This document shows positions 18,501 through 26,347 of a stretch of DNA of 60,333 nucleotides, one piece after another; the first letter of the stretch is position 1; every line of letters begins with the position of its first letter. The translations under genes and the position numbers were made by a program. The notes under the pieces were generated by a model, which was not told where the DNA came from, did no database searches, and saw only the letters and a list, made by a program, of their open reading frames with translations. Source of the DNA: CAZGSV01 sp964528605 (lineage in GTDB: Bacteria > Armatimonadota > Zipacnadia > CAZGSV01); NCBI GenBank assembly GCA_964528605.1, contig CAZGSV010000011.1, positions 1 to 60,333 on the forward strand, given 5' to 3'.

Positions 18501-19837
18501 AACTCGTCGGGTATCAGCGAGAACCGGACCCCAAGCAACCGGAGCGCCTGAACGGTCTGCTCCATTTCCTCATCGTCGGCTCCCGCTGGCGCCGCCCAGT
18601 CGTTCAACAGCACGGCCATCTGCGCTCCCTCGTCGTAGTGCCGCAGGCTGGGGAAGCACATCTTCATCAGCGTCGAATAGAAGAGGTTCTTCTCCGCCCA
18701 CTTCTTGCCCAGTTCCACCGAGGGCTCCATGTTCGAGCCTTCCCACCACTCGTTCCACGACATGTGCAGCAGCGCCTCGCTGTTGCGGAGCAGAGCGCCT
18801 ACCCAGAAGCGGTCGAAGTTGGCGGGGTCGGGAGAGTACTCCATCCCGGGCGTGCGCCCCTCCGTGTTCCAGTCGTGATACTCATTCTTGAAGTGGTCGA
18901 AGAAGGCGGTGCCGTACCACTTGGCCACCACTGACTGGATGAAGCGCGCTACGTCCTGGTCCTCCGGCTGGCCGAAGATGCCGCCGTAGGAATGGGGCCC
19001 GCCGAAGGTTTTCGCAAAGGCGGAGTAGCCCCCCCCATCAAAGGGCCAATAGCCCACGTCGAAAGAGAGGCGCACGCCCGGCAGGCCGGTCCTCTCGCGC
19101 ACCCGCTCGCGGAAGCGGGCCATCTGCTGCTCCCAGTCGCTGTAGATGAACCGGATGGAGTCGGCCGATTGTCGGCCCGAGGCGCCGGGCGCCAGGTTGG
19201 CCTCCTCGAAGGAAGCGAGTTGCGTCCCCCACGCTTTGTTGAGGTTCTCGACGCTGGTGTACTGGCGGCGCAGGTACTCGCGGAAGGCGGCGGCATCCTC
19301 CGAGGGCCGTGGCGAGCCATTGCGCCCATAGACCAGCCACACGGGATCGCCGTTGATGGTGGGCCACACCGGTGACTGCGCGTACGGAGCCAGGCCGCGG
19401 TAGAAATCGCGCCCGTCGTCCAGGTTGGCCGCGAAGTCGTGCATTTCGAAGTTGGTGCCGTCTTGGTAGTAGGAAACGTGCACATCATAACCCTCTTGCT
19501 GGAGCGTTTCGGCGGCGCGGAAGATGATGCCTTCGCGCGGCTTGCCTTCGGTGTCGCGCCAGTCGCCGCCCCAGTAGTCAATGAAGTGCTCGGTCATGCC
19601 CCACTCGGAGGCGAGCCACAATTCGCGCAGTTCGTCCTCATAGGTGGGCGAGTCGTAGTAGCCGACCAGCGGGGTGTAGTAGACGCCGCCGAGCCAGCCG
19701 CCGAGTTCCTTCGCCTTGTCCCAGGTGTACCAATAGAAAAAGACGTCGCTGATCATCGGGCGGTCCAAGGCCAACACCCCCCCTGTGCAGGCGAGCAGCG
19801 CCAGCAGCGTCATCGCGACCAAGATGCCGAGCCGCAA
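15518..19837 (-). CDS. Very large exported GH99-like glycosidase-type protein
   Basis: The frame runs to 19891, but TTG 19837 follows a strong GGAAGGAGGGG site and begins an export signal (MRLGILVAMTLLALLACTGGV); LLAC could be a lipobox. 1439 aa. Residues ~27-430 form a TIM-barrel-like region with SWNEWWEGSNMEPS (~356-370), a signature of GH99/WbsX-like enzymes. Next comes a beta-galactosidase-trimerisation/GATase-like part (YQVVIAPSCGVGFGQ). The middle is beta-rich. The last ~290 residues resemble the C-terminal beta-sandwich of alpha-mannosidases (NDFYSCTLDEARGGVMTSFI). Role: probably degradation of a complex glycan outside the cytoplasm. Exact activity is not predictable. Confidence 0.82.
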   Translation of the reverse strand: MRLGILVAMTLLALLACTGGVLALDRPMISDVFFYWYTWDKAKELGGWLGGVYYTPLVGYYDSPTYEDELRELWLASEWGMTEHFIDYWGGDWRDTEGKPREGIIFRAAETLQQEGYDVHVSYYQDGTNFEMHDFAANLDDGRDFYRGLAPYAQSPVWPTINGDPVWLVYGRNGSPRPSEDAAAFREYLRRQYTSVENLNKAWGTQLASFEEANLAPGASGRQSADSIRFIYSDWEQQMARFRERVRERTGLPGVRLSFDVGYWPFDGGGYSAFAKTFGGPHSYGGIFGQPEDQDVARFIQSVVAKWYGTAFFDHFKNEYHDWNTEGRTPGMEYSPDPANFDRFWVGALLRNSEALLHMSWNEWWEGSNMEPSVELGKKWAEKNLFYSTLMKMCFPSLRHYDEGAQMAVLLNDWAAPAGADDEEMEQTVQALRLLGVRFSLIPDEFVSAERLGRYQVVIAPSCGVGFGQNAEGEPVLEVLLRWARESGHTLLISDFPQAREQLRLETQSPPSAAAGGNLNLFVDVGADNDDDYLASGYSGREDWGELPPGKFGASEGRHTVRWTPGAGSQTVLMLPASPERDHLLRFAGDAIWDNEMEVRVEGAPVGTVGILPGRNEYEIAVPASAIGGRSMVEVRLVYAKARIPGELAPERFGGEARVCDLALDWLQWSTANMPRSTENVGHRRSLTIVPDLLAGSSDSRGAFAPTLEQWVPHVPLRLPEGARLLSHYDEDKAPREFLMGFGEGSILYVNGPISLDLPPRWLGYLLANGCGLRWQPPVRALGKDDRVIGSVLSAGSTKIVLAYNYGDEPAQIQVAPPHEDLPLSEQCVLAADGMGLVESGPPPAWAAGGSPQSLIDSESVGLRDRIGHYAVYQFAFAPVRVETESPLTVGVGGSLQVHASVENLTRQSVTVQLSFKATIPSITGTPVSVGLAPRERKGIVLPLWTSERVDWGIKSVLIEIKWDDGVAYLWRPLEVLPPPQINLATSVVDSADPQLALVSAPNPYMRPERAENTVVSVGGRDLRVGRLEAASPATVRLPLEDVPVDSPRLDTLKVTVRYETDSGPKAEEHEVAVARYPRGDAGEASEGQRRIFLFNPTVFPAERSVYSMPAAKDLPAGTYVVSENGRSAPAEVFEGRLYFPVAASPHSAQSLILQPSSNPTTDLVVKPLDLGTGRGRLIVSNDFYSCTLDEARGGVMTSFISKRTGLDYAADSFGAAVGQWSNPKAPMPAHNAADYIAEQKVFQRDSPQKVRLVHSGPALVVAEVQASLTPTRQAHQRYTFFAGADHFLLSSWLSCDERAAAEEFVLCDARLRAGSLTKIFPGFSGMEGTLGKEAVHAGFRQHAGPPPHLTTLFNHRDYSEAISLFPLAHDGVDRYRQGFWPAPRGKPGICEFAEVEYIGLKQSVQYGVSLLVQVHPGYHLQAKQAEECRNGLWAKLVP

Positions 19838-19892
19838 TGCGACCCCTCCTTCCAGGCTGCCATTATCCGCCCATAGACCCCAGCGCGCCACT

Positions 19893-19925
19893 TGGACACT
19901 TTGGTGCCTGGCACCAAAGTGTCCA
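19893..19925. repeat. Perfect 16-bp-arm palindrome
   Basis: TGGACACTTTGGTGCC (19893-19908), one-base loop, GGCACCAAAGTGTCCA (19910-19925). It lies 56 bases upstream of the GH99-like gene start and marks where the FG-GAP pseudogene stops resembling protein. Confidence 0.85.
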
Positions 19926-20326
19926 GATGTGGCCGGGGCGGGCGAGGGCGATGCGCCGCTCGAGGAAGTCTCGGTGGAAGTAGAAGAAGAAGCCGGACTC
20001 GCCCCCGCAGATGAGGTCTAGGCGGCCGTCCCCATCCCAGTCCACTGCGCACGGCGTGGTCTCATGGTGCGAGAAGTTCCACGGCGTCAGCATCACGGGG
20101 CGCTTGAACACAGGGCTCTCGTTGGTGCCGACGTTCTCCAGCAGGCTGATGCCGTGATTGCGCCTCCGGGACATCCCTTTGCGTGAGTTGCGCCCTCGCC
20201 GCCGCTTGCCGCGCCTGAGGCAGACCCCGCCAACGGCGGGGCCGGCCGCGCTGGCATAGGGCCGAGAGCAAGCGCAGAAGTGAGGACAGCCAGGGCCCAG
20301 AGGCGGACGATCAGGCGCGCATGCAT
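19926..20326 (-). pseudogene. Decayed FG-GAP/VCBS-repeat exported protein
   Basis: ATG 20326 opens a signal peptide (MHARLIVRLWALAVLTSALA) in one frame. After a frame change near 20170 a second frame reads GISLLENVGTNESPVF..., then CAVDWDGDGRLDLICGGESG and FYFHRDF, typical of an FG-GAP/VCBS calcium-binding propeller blade. The rest of the protein is missing. One palindrome (20213-20242) lies within the 5' part and another (19893-19925) at the 3' limit, so small-repeat insertion and deletion may explain the decay. The original function was probably extracellular. Confidence 0.6.
20213..20242 (-). repeat. 30-bp REP-like element, copy 1
   Basis: Identical over 30 bases (opposite strand) to 35710-35739. 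It contains the self-complementary CCCCGCCGTTGGCGGGG. Confidence 0.85.
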
Positions 20327-20363
20327 CGCGCTAGCACCGCGCGCCGGCGTCCTGGCGAGGGTC

Positions 20364-20393
20364 GTAGCGCCCGGACTCCGTGCCGGGCGTTAC
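20364..20393 (+). repeat. GTAGCG(C/T)CCGG palindrome
   Basis: Starts GTAGCGCCCGG and ends CCGGGCGTTAC. A close relative in the opposite orientation lies at 38367-38391, with one mismatch over 25 bases. A dispersed repeat family, just upstream of the pseudogene start. Confidence 0.75.
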
Positions 20394-20398
20394 CCGAC

Positions 20399-21544
20399 TT
20401 AGTACTTGTCCCGCAGCCGCACGTACTCATCGAGCAGCGCCATGAAGTTCTCGTACTTGGTGCCCTTGGCGATGGAATGGCTGGGGCCGAGGATGAAGCC
20501 GCCGCCCGGCCCGCCGCGCGCCATCGCCTCGCGCACGTTCTTGCGCACGTCCTCGGGCCCGCCCAGGATGAGGGCCTCCAGAGAAATCCCACCCCAGAAA
20601 CACATCCTGTCGCCGAACTCGGCTTTGAGACTGCCCACCTCCATATCGGACATGGTCTGCAGCGACTGATAGCACTGCACACCCGCCTCGACGAACATGG
20701 GCATCAGCGGGCGGTTGTTCCCGCAGTTGTGCAAGAGGACTTGCAGCCCGCGGGCGCGAATGCGCTGCACCCGCTCGCGCATGGCCGAGGAGCAGAACTG
20801 ACGAAACATCGCCGGCGAGATCATCGGCCCCTTGCTTGCCGCCATATCCTGCTCAAAGAGCACGCCGTCCTGCCCAGGCCGAATGAAGTACTCGTCCGAC
20901 CGGTTCTGCTGCTCCACCGACCGCCGCGTCGCTGCGCGCACCACCTCGGGGTGCAGCGCGTACTCCAGTAGGCCGCGTTCCATGCCTCCCAGGAGCACCA
21001 TCGCCGTCAGCCCGCCGGATATGCCTGCAATGTATCGGTCCTTGCCCAAGTGCTCGCTGACGTAGTCGCAGGCTTCGAAGACGCTGGGGTCCGGCGGCTT
21101 CACCTCGACCGGCCCCTCGAACATCTCCACCCTATACTCGGGTTCGTCCTTGGCGGTGGGGTCCTCGACGATGGTCAGATCGTTGGAGAGTTCGGATATC
21201 CTCCAGACGCGGCCTCGCTTGTCGCGCCAGGCGTCGTCGGCGATCTTCTGCGGCCGCTCCGGTTCATAATCGCGGGGGGGGACGACCGGCGCCTCCTTGA
21301 AAGTGATCAGGTCGCACACGTCTATCTTCTGGTAGAACTCCACCGTGTCTTTCTTGTAGCTCTCGACGACTTCGTCGCGCCGGCCCTCCCAGAAGGCGAT
21401 GGTGGACTTGATCTTGTTGCGGACGTAGGTGGGCCGGCCGATGACGTGCTCGATGACGTCGTAGTCCACCAGGTAGAATCCGAGAGCCACGCGGTCGGCG
21501 CGCTCGCGGCTAATGGTGGCGCGCACGCATTCCTTACCGGTCAT
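20399..21544 (-). CDS. Uroporphyrinogen decarboxylase (URO-D)-like protein
   Basis: 381 residues from ATG 21544 (GTG 21547 is also possible). The architecture matches the URO-D/MtaA-like superfamily: N-terminal GKECVRATISRERADRVALG, C-terminal HNCGNN (residues ~258-263), AGVQCYQSLQTM and DRMCFWGGI. Members act either in haem synthesis or as corrinoid-dependent methyltransferases; the HNCG motif and isolated position favour the methyltransferase-like subgroup, not HemE. The substrate is unknown. It is divergent from the EEP-family gene across 175 bases. Confidence 0.82.
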   Translation of the reverse strand: MTGKECVRATISRERADRVALGFYLVDYDVIEHVIGRPTYVRNKIKSTIAFWEGRRDEVVESYKKDTVEFYQKIDVCDLITFKEAPVVPPRDYEPERPQKIADDAWRDKRGRVWRISELSNDLTIVEDPTAKDEPEYRVEMFEGPVEVKPPDPSVFEACDYVSEHLGKDRYIAGISGGLTAMVLLGGMERGLLEYALHPEVVRAATRRSVEQQNRSDEYFIRPGQDGVLFEQDMAASKGPMISPAMFRQFCSSAMRERVQRIRARGLQVLLHNCGNNRPLMPMFVEAGVQCYQSLQTMSDMEVGSLKAEFGDRMCFWGGISLEALILGGPEDVRKNVREAMARGGPGGGFILGPSHSIAKGTKYENFMALLDEYVRLRDKY

Positions 21545-21719
21545 CACCGCTGCATCAGCCCCTACGCTCCCGTGGTTCGCGGCCGGGAGAAGCCGCTATC
21601 AACGCGCGAGTATTCCACCAACGAGCGGCGCTGGCAACGCGGCCATCGCGCCTTTTCGGGTTCGCCGCCGTTTGCGCTATCATCGGCGCCCGATGGCATG
21701 ACTGGAGGCGAGTGCCGCC

Positions 21720-22493
21720 TTGTCGCACTTGACGGTGATGACCTTCAACATCCGCAACTCGCACGACAGTCCCTGGGCCGGGCGCAGGGAACTCGTCTCC
21801 GCGGCGATAGAGTCGGTCCGGCCGGCCGCCTTCGGCGTGCAGGAAGCGTTCGTGGAACAGGTGGAGTGGCTGCGGCAGAGCCTGCCCGACTATGAGTGCT
21901 TCGGCGAGGGCCGCGAGGGTGGGCGCCAGGGCGAATACGTGGCGGTCTTCTGCGACCACCGGCGCTTCTCTCTGTTGGCGGGAGGCAATCTCTGGCTGTC
22001 GGAGACGCCCGCGGTTCCCGGCAAGGTCGGCTGGGACGCCGAGTGCGTGCGTATGGCGACTTGGACGCGCCTGCGCCGCCGCAGCGATGGCCTCGAGTTC
22101 GCGCTCATCAACTGCCATCTGGATCACCGCGGCGCTGAGGCAAGAATGCGCAGCGCGGAGTTGCTCTGGGACTTGACCTTGCGCGTGGCCGGCGACGCGC
22201 CCGCGATTCTGATGGGCGACTTCAACTGCATCCCCGGCTCGGAGCCTTACGCGTTCCTCACGGCGCCGGGGCGTTTCGCGGACTGTTGGACCGAAGAGAC
22301 AGGCGTGGGGCCGGCGACCTGGCATGGCTTCGCCGGCCCAGAGCGGGAGGGCGCGCGCATAGACTGGATACTCAGCCGAGGCTTTGCCGTCCTGGGCGCC
22401 GAGCGCGTGCTGTGGAACCGCGACGGCGCCTGGCCCTCCGACCATTTCCCCGTTATCGCTCGTTTCGCGCCTTCGGCGGCGGCCCAGCCGTGA
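21720..22493 (+). CDS. Endonuclease/exonuclease/phosphatase (EEP) family hydrolase
   Basis: 257 residues from TTG 21720 with GGAGG about 13 bases upstream; the conserved first strand (LTVMTFNIRNSHDS) requires a start near here. EEP motifs follow: FGVQEAFVEQVEWL (metal-binding Glu), INCHLDH (catalytic His), ILMGDFNCIPGSEPY, RIDWILSRG and WPSDHFPVIARF at the end. These phosphodiesterases act on DNA, inositol phosphates or lipids. With no signal peptide, a cytoplasmic role is likely. Its 3' end is 58 bases from dnaX. Confidence 0.9.
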   Translation: MSHLTVMTFNIRNSHDSPWAGRRELVSAAIESVRPAAFGVQEAFVEQVEWLRQSLPDYECFGEGREGGRQGEYVAVFCDHRRFSLLAGGNLWLSETPAVPGKVGWDAECVRMATWTRLRRRSDGLEFALINCHLDHRGAEARMRSAELLWDLTLRVAGDAPAILMGDFNCIPGSEPYAFLTAPGRFADCWTEETGVGPATWHGFAGPEREGARIDWILSRGFAVLGAERVLWNRDGAWPSDHFPVIARFAPSAAAQP

Positions 22494-22551
22494 TCTGCTG
22501 CGCGTCCCCGGGAAAGTTGGCGGGGTAGGGCGCGGATGCGGTATTGTTAGG

Positions 22552-24336
22552 ATGCCCATGGAGCGTTATCAGGCTCTCTACTTGAAGTACCGCCCGACGC
22601 GTTTCGAGGACGTCGTCGGGCAGGAGCACGTGACGCGCACACTGCAAAACGCGCTGCGCACCGACAAGGTCAGCCACGCTTACCTCTTCGCCGGGCCGCG
22701 CGGCACCGGCAAGACGACCATGGCCCGCATCCTCGCGCGCGCGCTCAACTGCGAGCGGGGCCCAACGGCGGAGCCCTGCGGAGAGTGCGGCCCCTGCCGG
22801 GAGATGGCGCTAGGCAGTTCGATGGATGTGCTCGAGATGGACGCGGCCTCGCAGCGCTCGATTGACGACATTCGCGACCTGCGGGAGAAGGTGAAGTTCT
22901 CGCCGGCCCGTTCGCGGGCGCGCGTCTACATCATAGACGAGGCTCATCAGATAACCCGCGAGGGCGCCAACGCATTCCTGAAGACTCTGGAGGAGCCGCC
23001 GGCTCACGCCTACTTCGTGCTCGTCACCACCGAGCCGGAGCGGCTGCTGGCGACCATCCAGTCGCGCTGCCAGCGCTTCGACCTCCGCCTGATACCGGCC
23101 GAGCTGCTCGCCCAGCATGTGCGGGTGATAGCCCGGAAAGAGGGCATAAGGCTCAGCGAGGGCGCGGTGATGATGATCGCTTCGGCGGCCGAGGGCGCCG
23201 CGCGCGACGCGCTGGCCCTGCTGGAGCAGGTGTCCCACCTGAGCAAGGAAGAAGTCACGGCGCAGGACATCGTGGCCATGCTCGGCTTGAGCGCGGAGGA
23301 GGAGTTAGGGGCGCTGGTGGAGGCAGTGGTCAAGGGGCACATCGCCGAGGCACTCGCGCTGCTGGACCAGATGCTGTGCGCCGGCCGCGACCCGCATTTC
23401 CTGCTGCGCGACCTGACCCAGTACCTGCGGGACGGGATCGCCGTGCGGGTGGGCGCGCCGGGCACGCGCTACCTGCTGGAGGTGAAGACCGGTGGCCCGC
23501 TGGCCGCGTTGCCCTTGGAGCGCGGACTGGAAATGGTCGAGATTGCGGCCACCACCAGCGAGCGTGAAAGCCACCCGCTCTATGCCGGGCAGAGGCGGCT
23601 GCTGATCGAGTCTGCGCTCGTGCGACTGTGCCAGGCTGCTACCAGGCGCGCGGCCGTGGAAGCACCGCGGGCGACTTCCGCCCGCACAGAAACCCCAGCG
23701 AAAGTGGCTCCGCAGCCAGCCGCCGTCGCGGAGAAGCCTACGCCGGCCGGTCCTCCGCCCAAGCGTGAGGTCGCCCCGGAGGCGCCTGCAGAGGGCCCAG
23801 CCGTTGAGCCGCCAACGCCCGCGCCCAAGCCACAGCCCGCTCCGACGGCGGCACCGCAGGCAGCGGCCACCGAGGTCGTGTCGGAGGAGCAGAGGCTGTG
23901 GGAGAAAATCGTGGCGCGCATGAACGAGGAACAGCGGCTGCCCATGGCCTCCCTGGTCGAGCACACTAAGGTGCGCCTGGAGAACGGGACCCTCGTCGTC
24001 CTCTTCGACTTTGAGTTCAACATGCAGGAGTTCCAGGCGCAGTTGCTCAACACCGCGGAGGCGGCTTGGCTGGCCAAGGCGATTGAGGAGGCCTTCGGGC
24101 GGGCGTTGGAGGTCCGCCCGAAGATGGAGCAGGCCAATCAGGCTGCGCCCGCCAAGGCCGGGCAGGAGCCCTCGGAACACGAGGTTTTCACCAAGGTGCG
24201 CACGATATTCCCGGATGCCGAGCCATTGACCAACGAGGCGGGGAGCCCAAGCGGGCGTGGTTCGAGCGGTAAGGCGGCCACCAGAGGTGCTCGCGGCGGC
24301 GCCAGAGGAGCGCGCGGCAAGCGCGCAGGAGGCTAA
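22552..24336 (+). CDS. dnaX: DNA polymerase III subunits gamma/tau
   Basis: 594 residues. The frame is open from 22384, but the family start is MPMERYQALYLKYRP at 22552. Walker A is GPRGTGKTT (residues ~45-53), followed by a four-Cys zinc module (C..., CGECGPC), Walker B IIDEAH, and the SRCQRF arginine-finger region. Domain III runs to about residue 370. A Pro/Ala-rich linker and a tau-like C-terminal domain (~440-560) follow. No A-rich slippery heptamer was seen, so a shorter gamma form by frameshifting is not supported. It loads the sliding clamp in replication. Classic dnaX-ybaB-recR order. Confidence 0.97.
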   Translation: MPMERYQALYLKYRPTRFEDVVGQEHVTRTLQNALRTDKVSHAYLFAGPRGTGKTTMARILARALNCERGPTAEPCGECGPCREMALGSSMDVLEMDAASQRSIDDIRDLREKVKFSPARSRARVYIIDEAHQITREGANAFLKTLEEPPAHAYFVLVTTEPERLLATIQSRCQRFDLRLIPAELLAQHVRVIARKEGIRLSEGAVMMIASAAEGAARDALALLEQVSHLSKEEVTAQDIVAMLGLSAEEELGALVEAVVKGHIAEALALLDQMLCAGRDPHFLLRDLTQYLRDGIAVRVGAPGTRYLLEVKTGGPLAALPLERGLEMVEIAATTSERESHPLYAGQRRLLIESALVRLCQAATRRAAVEAPRATSARTETPAKVAPQPAAVAEKPTPAGPPPKREVAPEAPAEGPAVEPPTPAPKPQPAPTAAPQAAATEVVSEEQRLWEKIVARMNEEQRLPMASLVEHTKVRLENGTLVVLFDFEFNMQEFQAQLLNTAEAAWLAKAIEEAFGRALEVRPKMEQANQAAPAKAGQEPSEHEVFTKVRTIFPDAEPLTNEAGSPSGRGSSGKAATRGARGGARGARGKRAGG

Positions 24337-24339
24337 ACA

Positions 24340-24675
24340 ATGAGCGGGTTTGGCGGTTTGGGTTTGGGCTCCCTGCTCAAGCAGGTGCAGCAGGTGCAGG
24401 AGAACATCAAGAACGTAGTGCAGGAACTGCGCGACACCGATTTCGAGGGGGAGGCGGGCGGCGGCGCCGTGAGGGTCAAGATGGACGGCCATAAGCGGCT
24501 CAAGGAAGTGAAGATCGAGCCCAGCGCCGTTGACCCCACCGACGTGGAGACGCTGGAGGACCTGGTGCTCGCCGCCGTCAACAACGCGACGGAAGCGGCC
24601 GACAAGGCCAAGATGGAGAAAATGCAGGGGGCGACCGGCGGGCTGCCCATTCCGCCCGAGTTGCTGGGCCTGTAG
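24340..24675 (+). CDS. ybaB: YbaB/EbfC family nucleoid-associated protein
   Basis: 111 residues, starting three bases after the dnaX stop, with AGGAGG inside the dnaX 3' end. The small helical DNA-binding family is recognised from QQVQENIKNVVQELRD..., the GGGAVRVKMDGHKRLKEVKI strand pair and the C-terminal PPELLGL. It binds DNA as a dimer and is nearly always found between dnaX and recR. The N-terminal Gly-rich stretch GFGGLGLGSLL is typical. Co-transcription and translational coupling with dnaX are likely. Confidence 0.95.
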   Translation: MSGFGGLGLGSLLKQVQQVQENIKNVVQELRDTDFEGEAGGGAVRVKMDGHKRLKEVKIEPSAVDPTDVETLEDLVLAAVNNATEAADKAKMEKMQGATGGLPIPPELLGL

Positions 24676-24695
24676 GAGCGGGGGAGCAAGGACCC

Positions 24696-25295
24696 ATGAC
24701 CGGATCGTCGCGGGCACTGAGCCAGTTGATCGAGCAGTTGCAGGCGCTGCCGGGGATCGGCCCCAAGTCGGCCCAGCGCGTGGCCATGTACCTGCTCCAC
24801 GCGTCCCCGGCCGTCGCGGAGGAACTCGCGCAGGCCCTAATGGCCCTGCGGGAGGGCGTGCGCACCTGCCGCGTCTGCTTCAACTACGCCGACGAGGACG
24901 TTTGCGCTATCTGCTCCTCCCCGGAACGGGACCGCTCCCTCCTCTGCGTGGTGGCCGACTCGGTGGACGTGGCGGCCATGGAGCGGACCCGGCAGTACAA
25001 GGGCCTGTACCACGTGCTGCAAGGCCTGATCTCGCCTATGGAGGGAGTCGGACCGGAGAAGGTCAGGGTGGCCGAACTGCTCCAGAGGCTGCATCAGGGC
25101 GAGGTGAAGGAGGTCATTCTCGCCCTGGACCCCACGGTGGAGGGGCAGGCGACGGCGCTCTACCTAGGGCCGCTCATCAAGGAAAAGGGCGTGCGGGTCA
25201 CGCGGCTGGGCCTGGGGCTGCCCGCAGGCGGGGATCTGGACTACGCCGACCAACTGACGATCACCATGGCGCTGGAGGGCCGGCGAGAGATGTAG
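24696..25295 (+). CDS. recR: Recombination mediator protein RecR
   Basis: 199 residues, normal for RecR. In order: an N-terminal helix-hairpin-helix (LQALPGIGPKSAQRVAMYLL), a four-Cys zinc finger (CRVCFNYADEDVCAIC), and a Toprim domain with VVADSVDVAAME... and ILALDPTVEGQATALYL. It helps RecF/RecO load RecA on gapped DNA in recombinational repair. Position 20 bases after ybaB and the shared strand indicate a dnaX-ybaB-recR operon. Confidence 0.97.
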   Translation: MTGSSRALSQLIEQLQALPGIGPKSAQRVAMYLLHASPAVAEELAQALMALREGVRTCRVCFNYADEDVCAICSSPERDRSLLCVVADSVDVAAMERTRQYKGLYHVLQGLISPMEGVGPEKVRVAELLQRLHQGEVKEVILALDPTVEGQATALYLGPLIKEKGVRVTRLGLGLPAGGDLDYADQLTITMALEGRREM

Positions 25296-25313
25296 AAACT
25301 CGAGACGCGGCCC

Positions 25314-25342
25314 TTGCCCCGGTAGGGGCGCAGGGGTAGAAT
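25314..25342 (+). promoter_or_regulatory. Sigma70-type promoter of the por operon
   Basis: TTGCCC (25314-25319), 17-base spacer, TAGAAT (25337-25342). The spacer includes a GTAGGGGCG half-element. The start codon of the first por gene is 120 bases downstream, leaving a leader of about 110 bases. Confidence 0.55.
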
Positions 25343-25461
25343 AAGAGTGCCGCGTACTCCCTATGGCGATTATCCGAGCGCAGACCGACATAAGGGGGAT
25401 TCTTGGTGCCTCGCACACGCGGCAAACAGGAACTTCGCGCACGCGGAAAGGGTTGAGGTGC

Positions 25462-26034
25462 ATGGCCGAAATGCTCGAGGTTAGATGGCACGGGCGTGGC
25501 GGTCAGGGAGTGAAGACGGCCTCCTATCTGGTGGCGGAGGCGGCCCTGGGCCTAGGCAAGTATGTGCAGGCCTTCCCGGAGTTCGGGCCGGAGCGGGCGG
25601 GCGCCCCGGTGCGCGCTTTCACCCGCGTTAGCGATACTCCCATCCGCAGGCACTACCCCATCGATAACCCCAGGGTAGTGGTCATCGTGGACGCCAGCCT
25701 GATCGGTCAGCTGAGCCTGGTGGACGGCTTGTCCGAGGACGGCATCGTCATCGTGAACACCGAGGAAGAGCCGAAGGAAGTGCGCAAGCGCTTGGGCCTC
25801 AAGGGCGGTAAGGTCCACACGGTCGCAGCCACCAAGATCGCGATGGAGACCATCAAGCGGGCGATCCCGAACACCCCCATGCTGGGCGCTTTCGTGCGCC
25901 TCACCGGGCTGCTGGAGCTCGAGGAAGTTAAGCGCGATGTGCGCAACAAGTTCGCTAAGCGCTTCCGGCCCGAGGTAGTCGAAGGGAACATACAGGCGTT
26001 GACCCGCGCATACGAGGAGGTCAAGAGCGAATGA
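25462..26034 (+). CDS. porC: Pyruvate/2-oxoacid:ferredoxin oxidoreductase gamma subunit
   Basis: ATG 25462 is preferred over the upstream in-frame start because GAGGTG precedes it and MAEMLEVRWHGRGGQGVKTAS is the normal N-terminus; 190 aa. GRGGQG (residues ~10-15) and FPEFGPERAGAPVRAF identify the gamma chain of PFOR-type enzymes. It works with the delta, alpha and beta chains encoded next, converting 2-oxoacid plus CoA to acyl-CoA and CO2 with reduced ferredoxin. Its stop overlaps the delta start by four bases. This implies anaerobic or microaerobic carbon metabolism. Confidence 0.95.
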   Translation: MAEMLEVRWHGRGGQGVKTASYLVAEAALGLGKYVQAFPEFGPERAGAPVRAFTRVSDTPIRRHYPIDNPRVVVIVDASLIGQLSLVDGLSEDGIVIVNTEEEPKEVRKRLGLKGGKVHTVAATKIAMETIKRAIPNTPMLGAFVRLTGLLELEEVKRDVRNKFAKRFRPEVVEGNIQALTRAYEEVKSE

Positions 26035-26345
26035 AGTTGCCGCCTAATGCCACCTGGAAGCAGCTAGCGCCCGGCGGCATCATTGACGAGCCGGGCACCT
26101 CCGCGGAATACCGCACCGCCGACTGGCGGACGCATATACCCGTCATTGACTACGCCAAGTGCATTCACTGCCTGCGCTGCTGGATAACCTGCCCCGACAG
26201 TGCCGTGCTGGTGCAGGACGGCAAGATCGTGGGCTTTGACATGGACCACTGCAAGGGCTGCGGCATTTGCGCGCGCGAGTGCCCGCCCAAGGTCAAGGCG
26301 ATCGCGATGGTGCTCGAGAGCAGCGTGCAGGGGGAGGGTTCCTAA
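26031..26345 (+). CDS. porD: Pyruvate/2-oxoacid:ferredoxin oxidoreductase delta subunit (ferredoxin-like)
   Basis: 104 residues with two 4Fe-4S motifs: CIHCLRCWITCP (residues ~44-55) and CKGCGICARECP (~73-84). This is the electron-transfer chain of the four-subunit enzyme, passing electrons from the TPP site to external ferredoxin. ATGA overlap with the gamma gene indicates translational coupling; the alpha gene begins two bases after its stop. Confidence 0.96.
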   Translation: MKLPPNATWKQLAPGGIIDEPGTSAEYRTADWRTHIPVIDYAKCIHCLRCWITCPDSAVLVQDGKIVGFDMDHCKGCGICARECPPKVKAIAMVLESSVQGEGS

Positions 26346-26347
26346 CC

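Noticed and set aside
22552..24336. Programmed frameshift in dnaX
   Set aside because: No A-rich slippery heptamer or following hairpin was seen.
23305..24717. Minus-strand open frame opposite dnaX
   Set aside because: Shadow frame, low complexity, no family signal.
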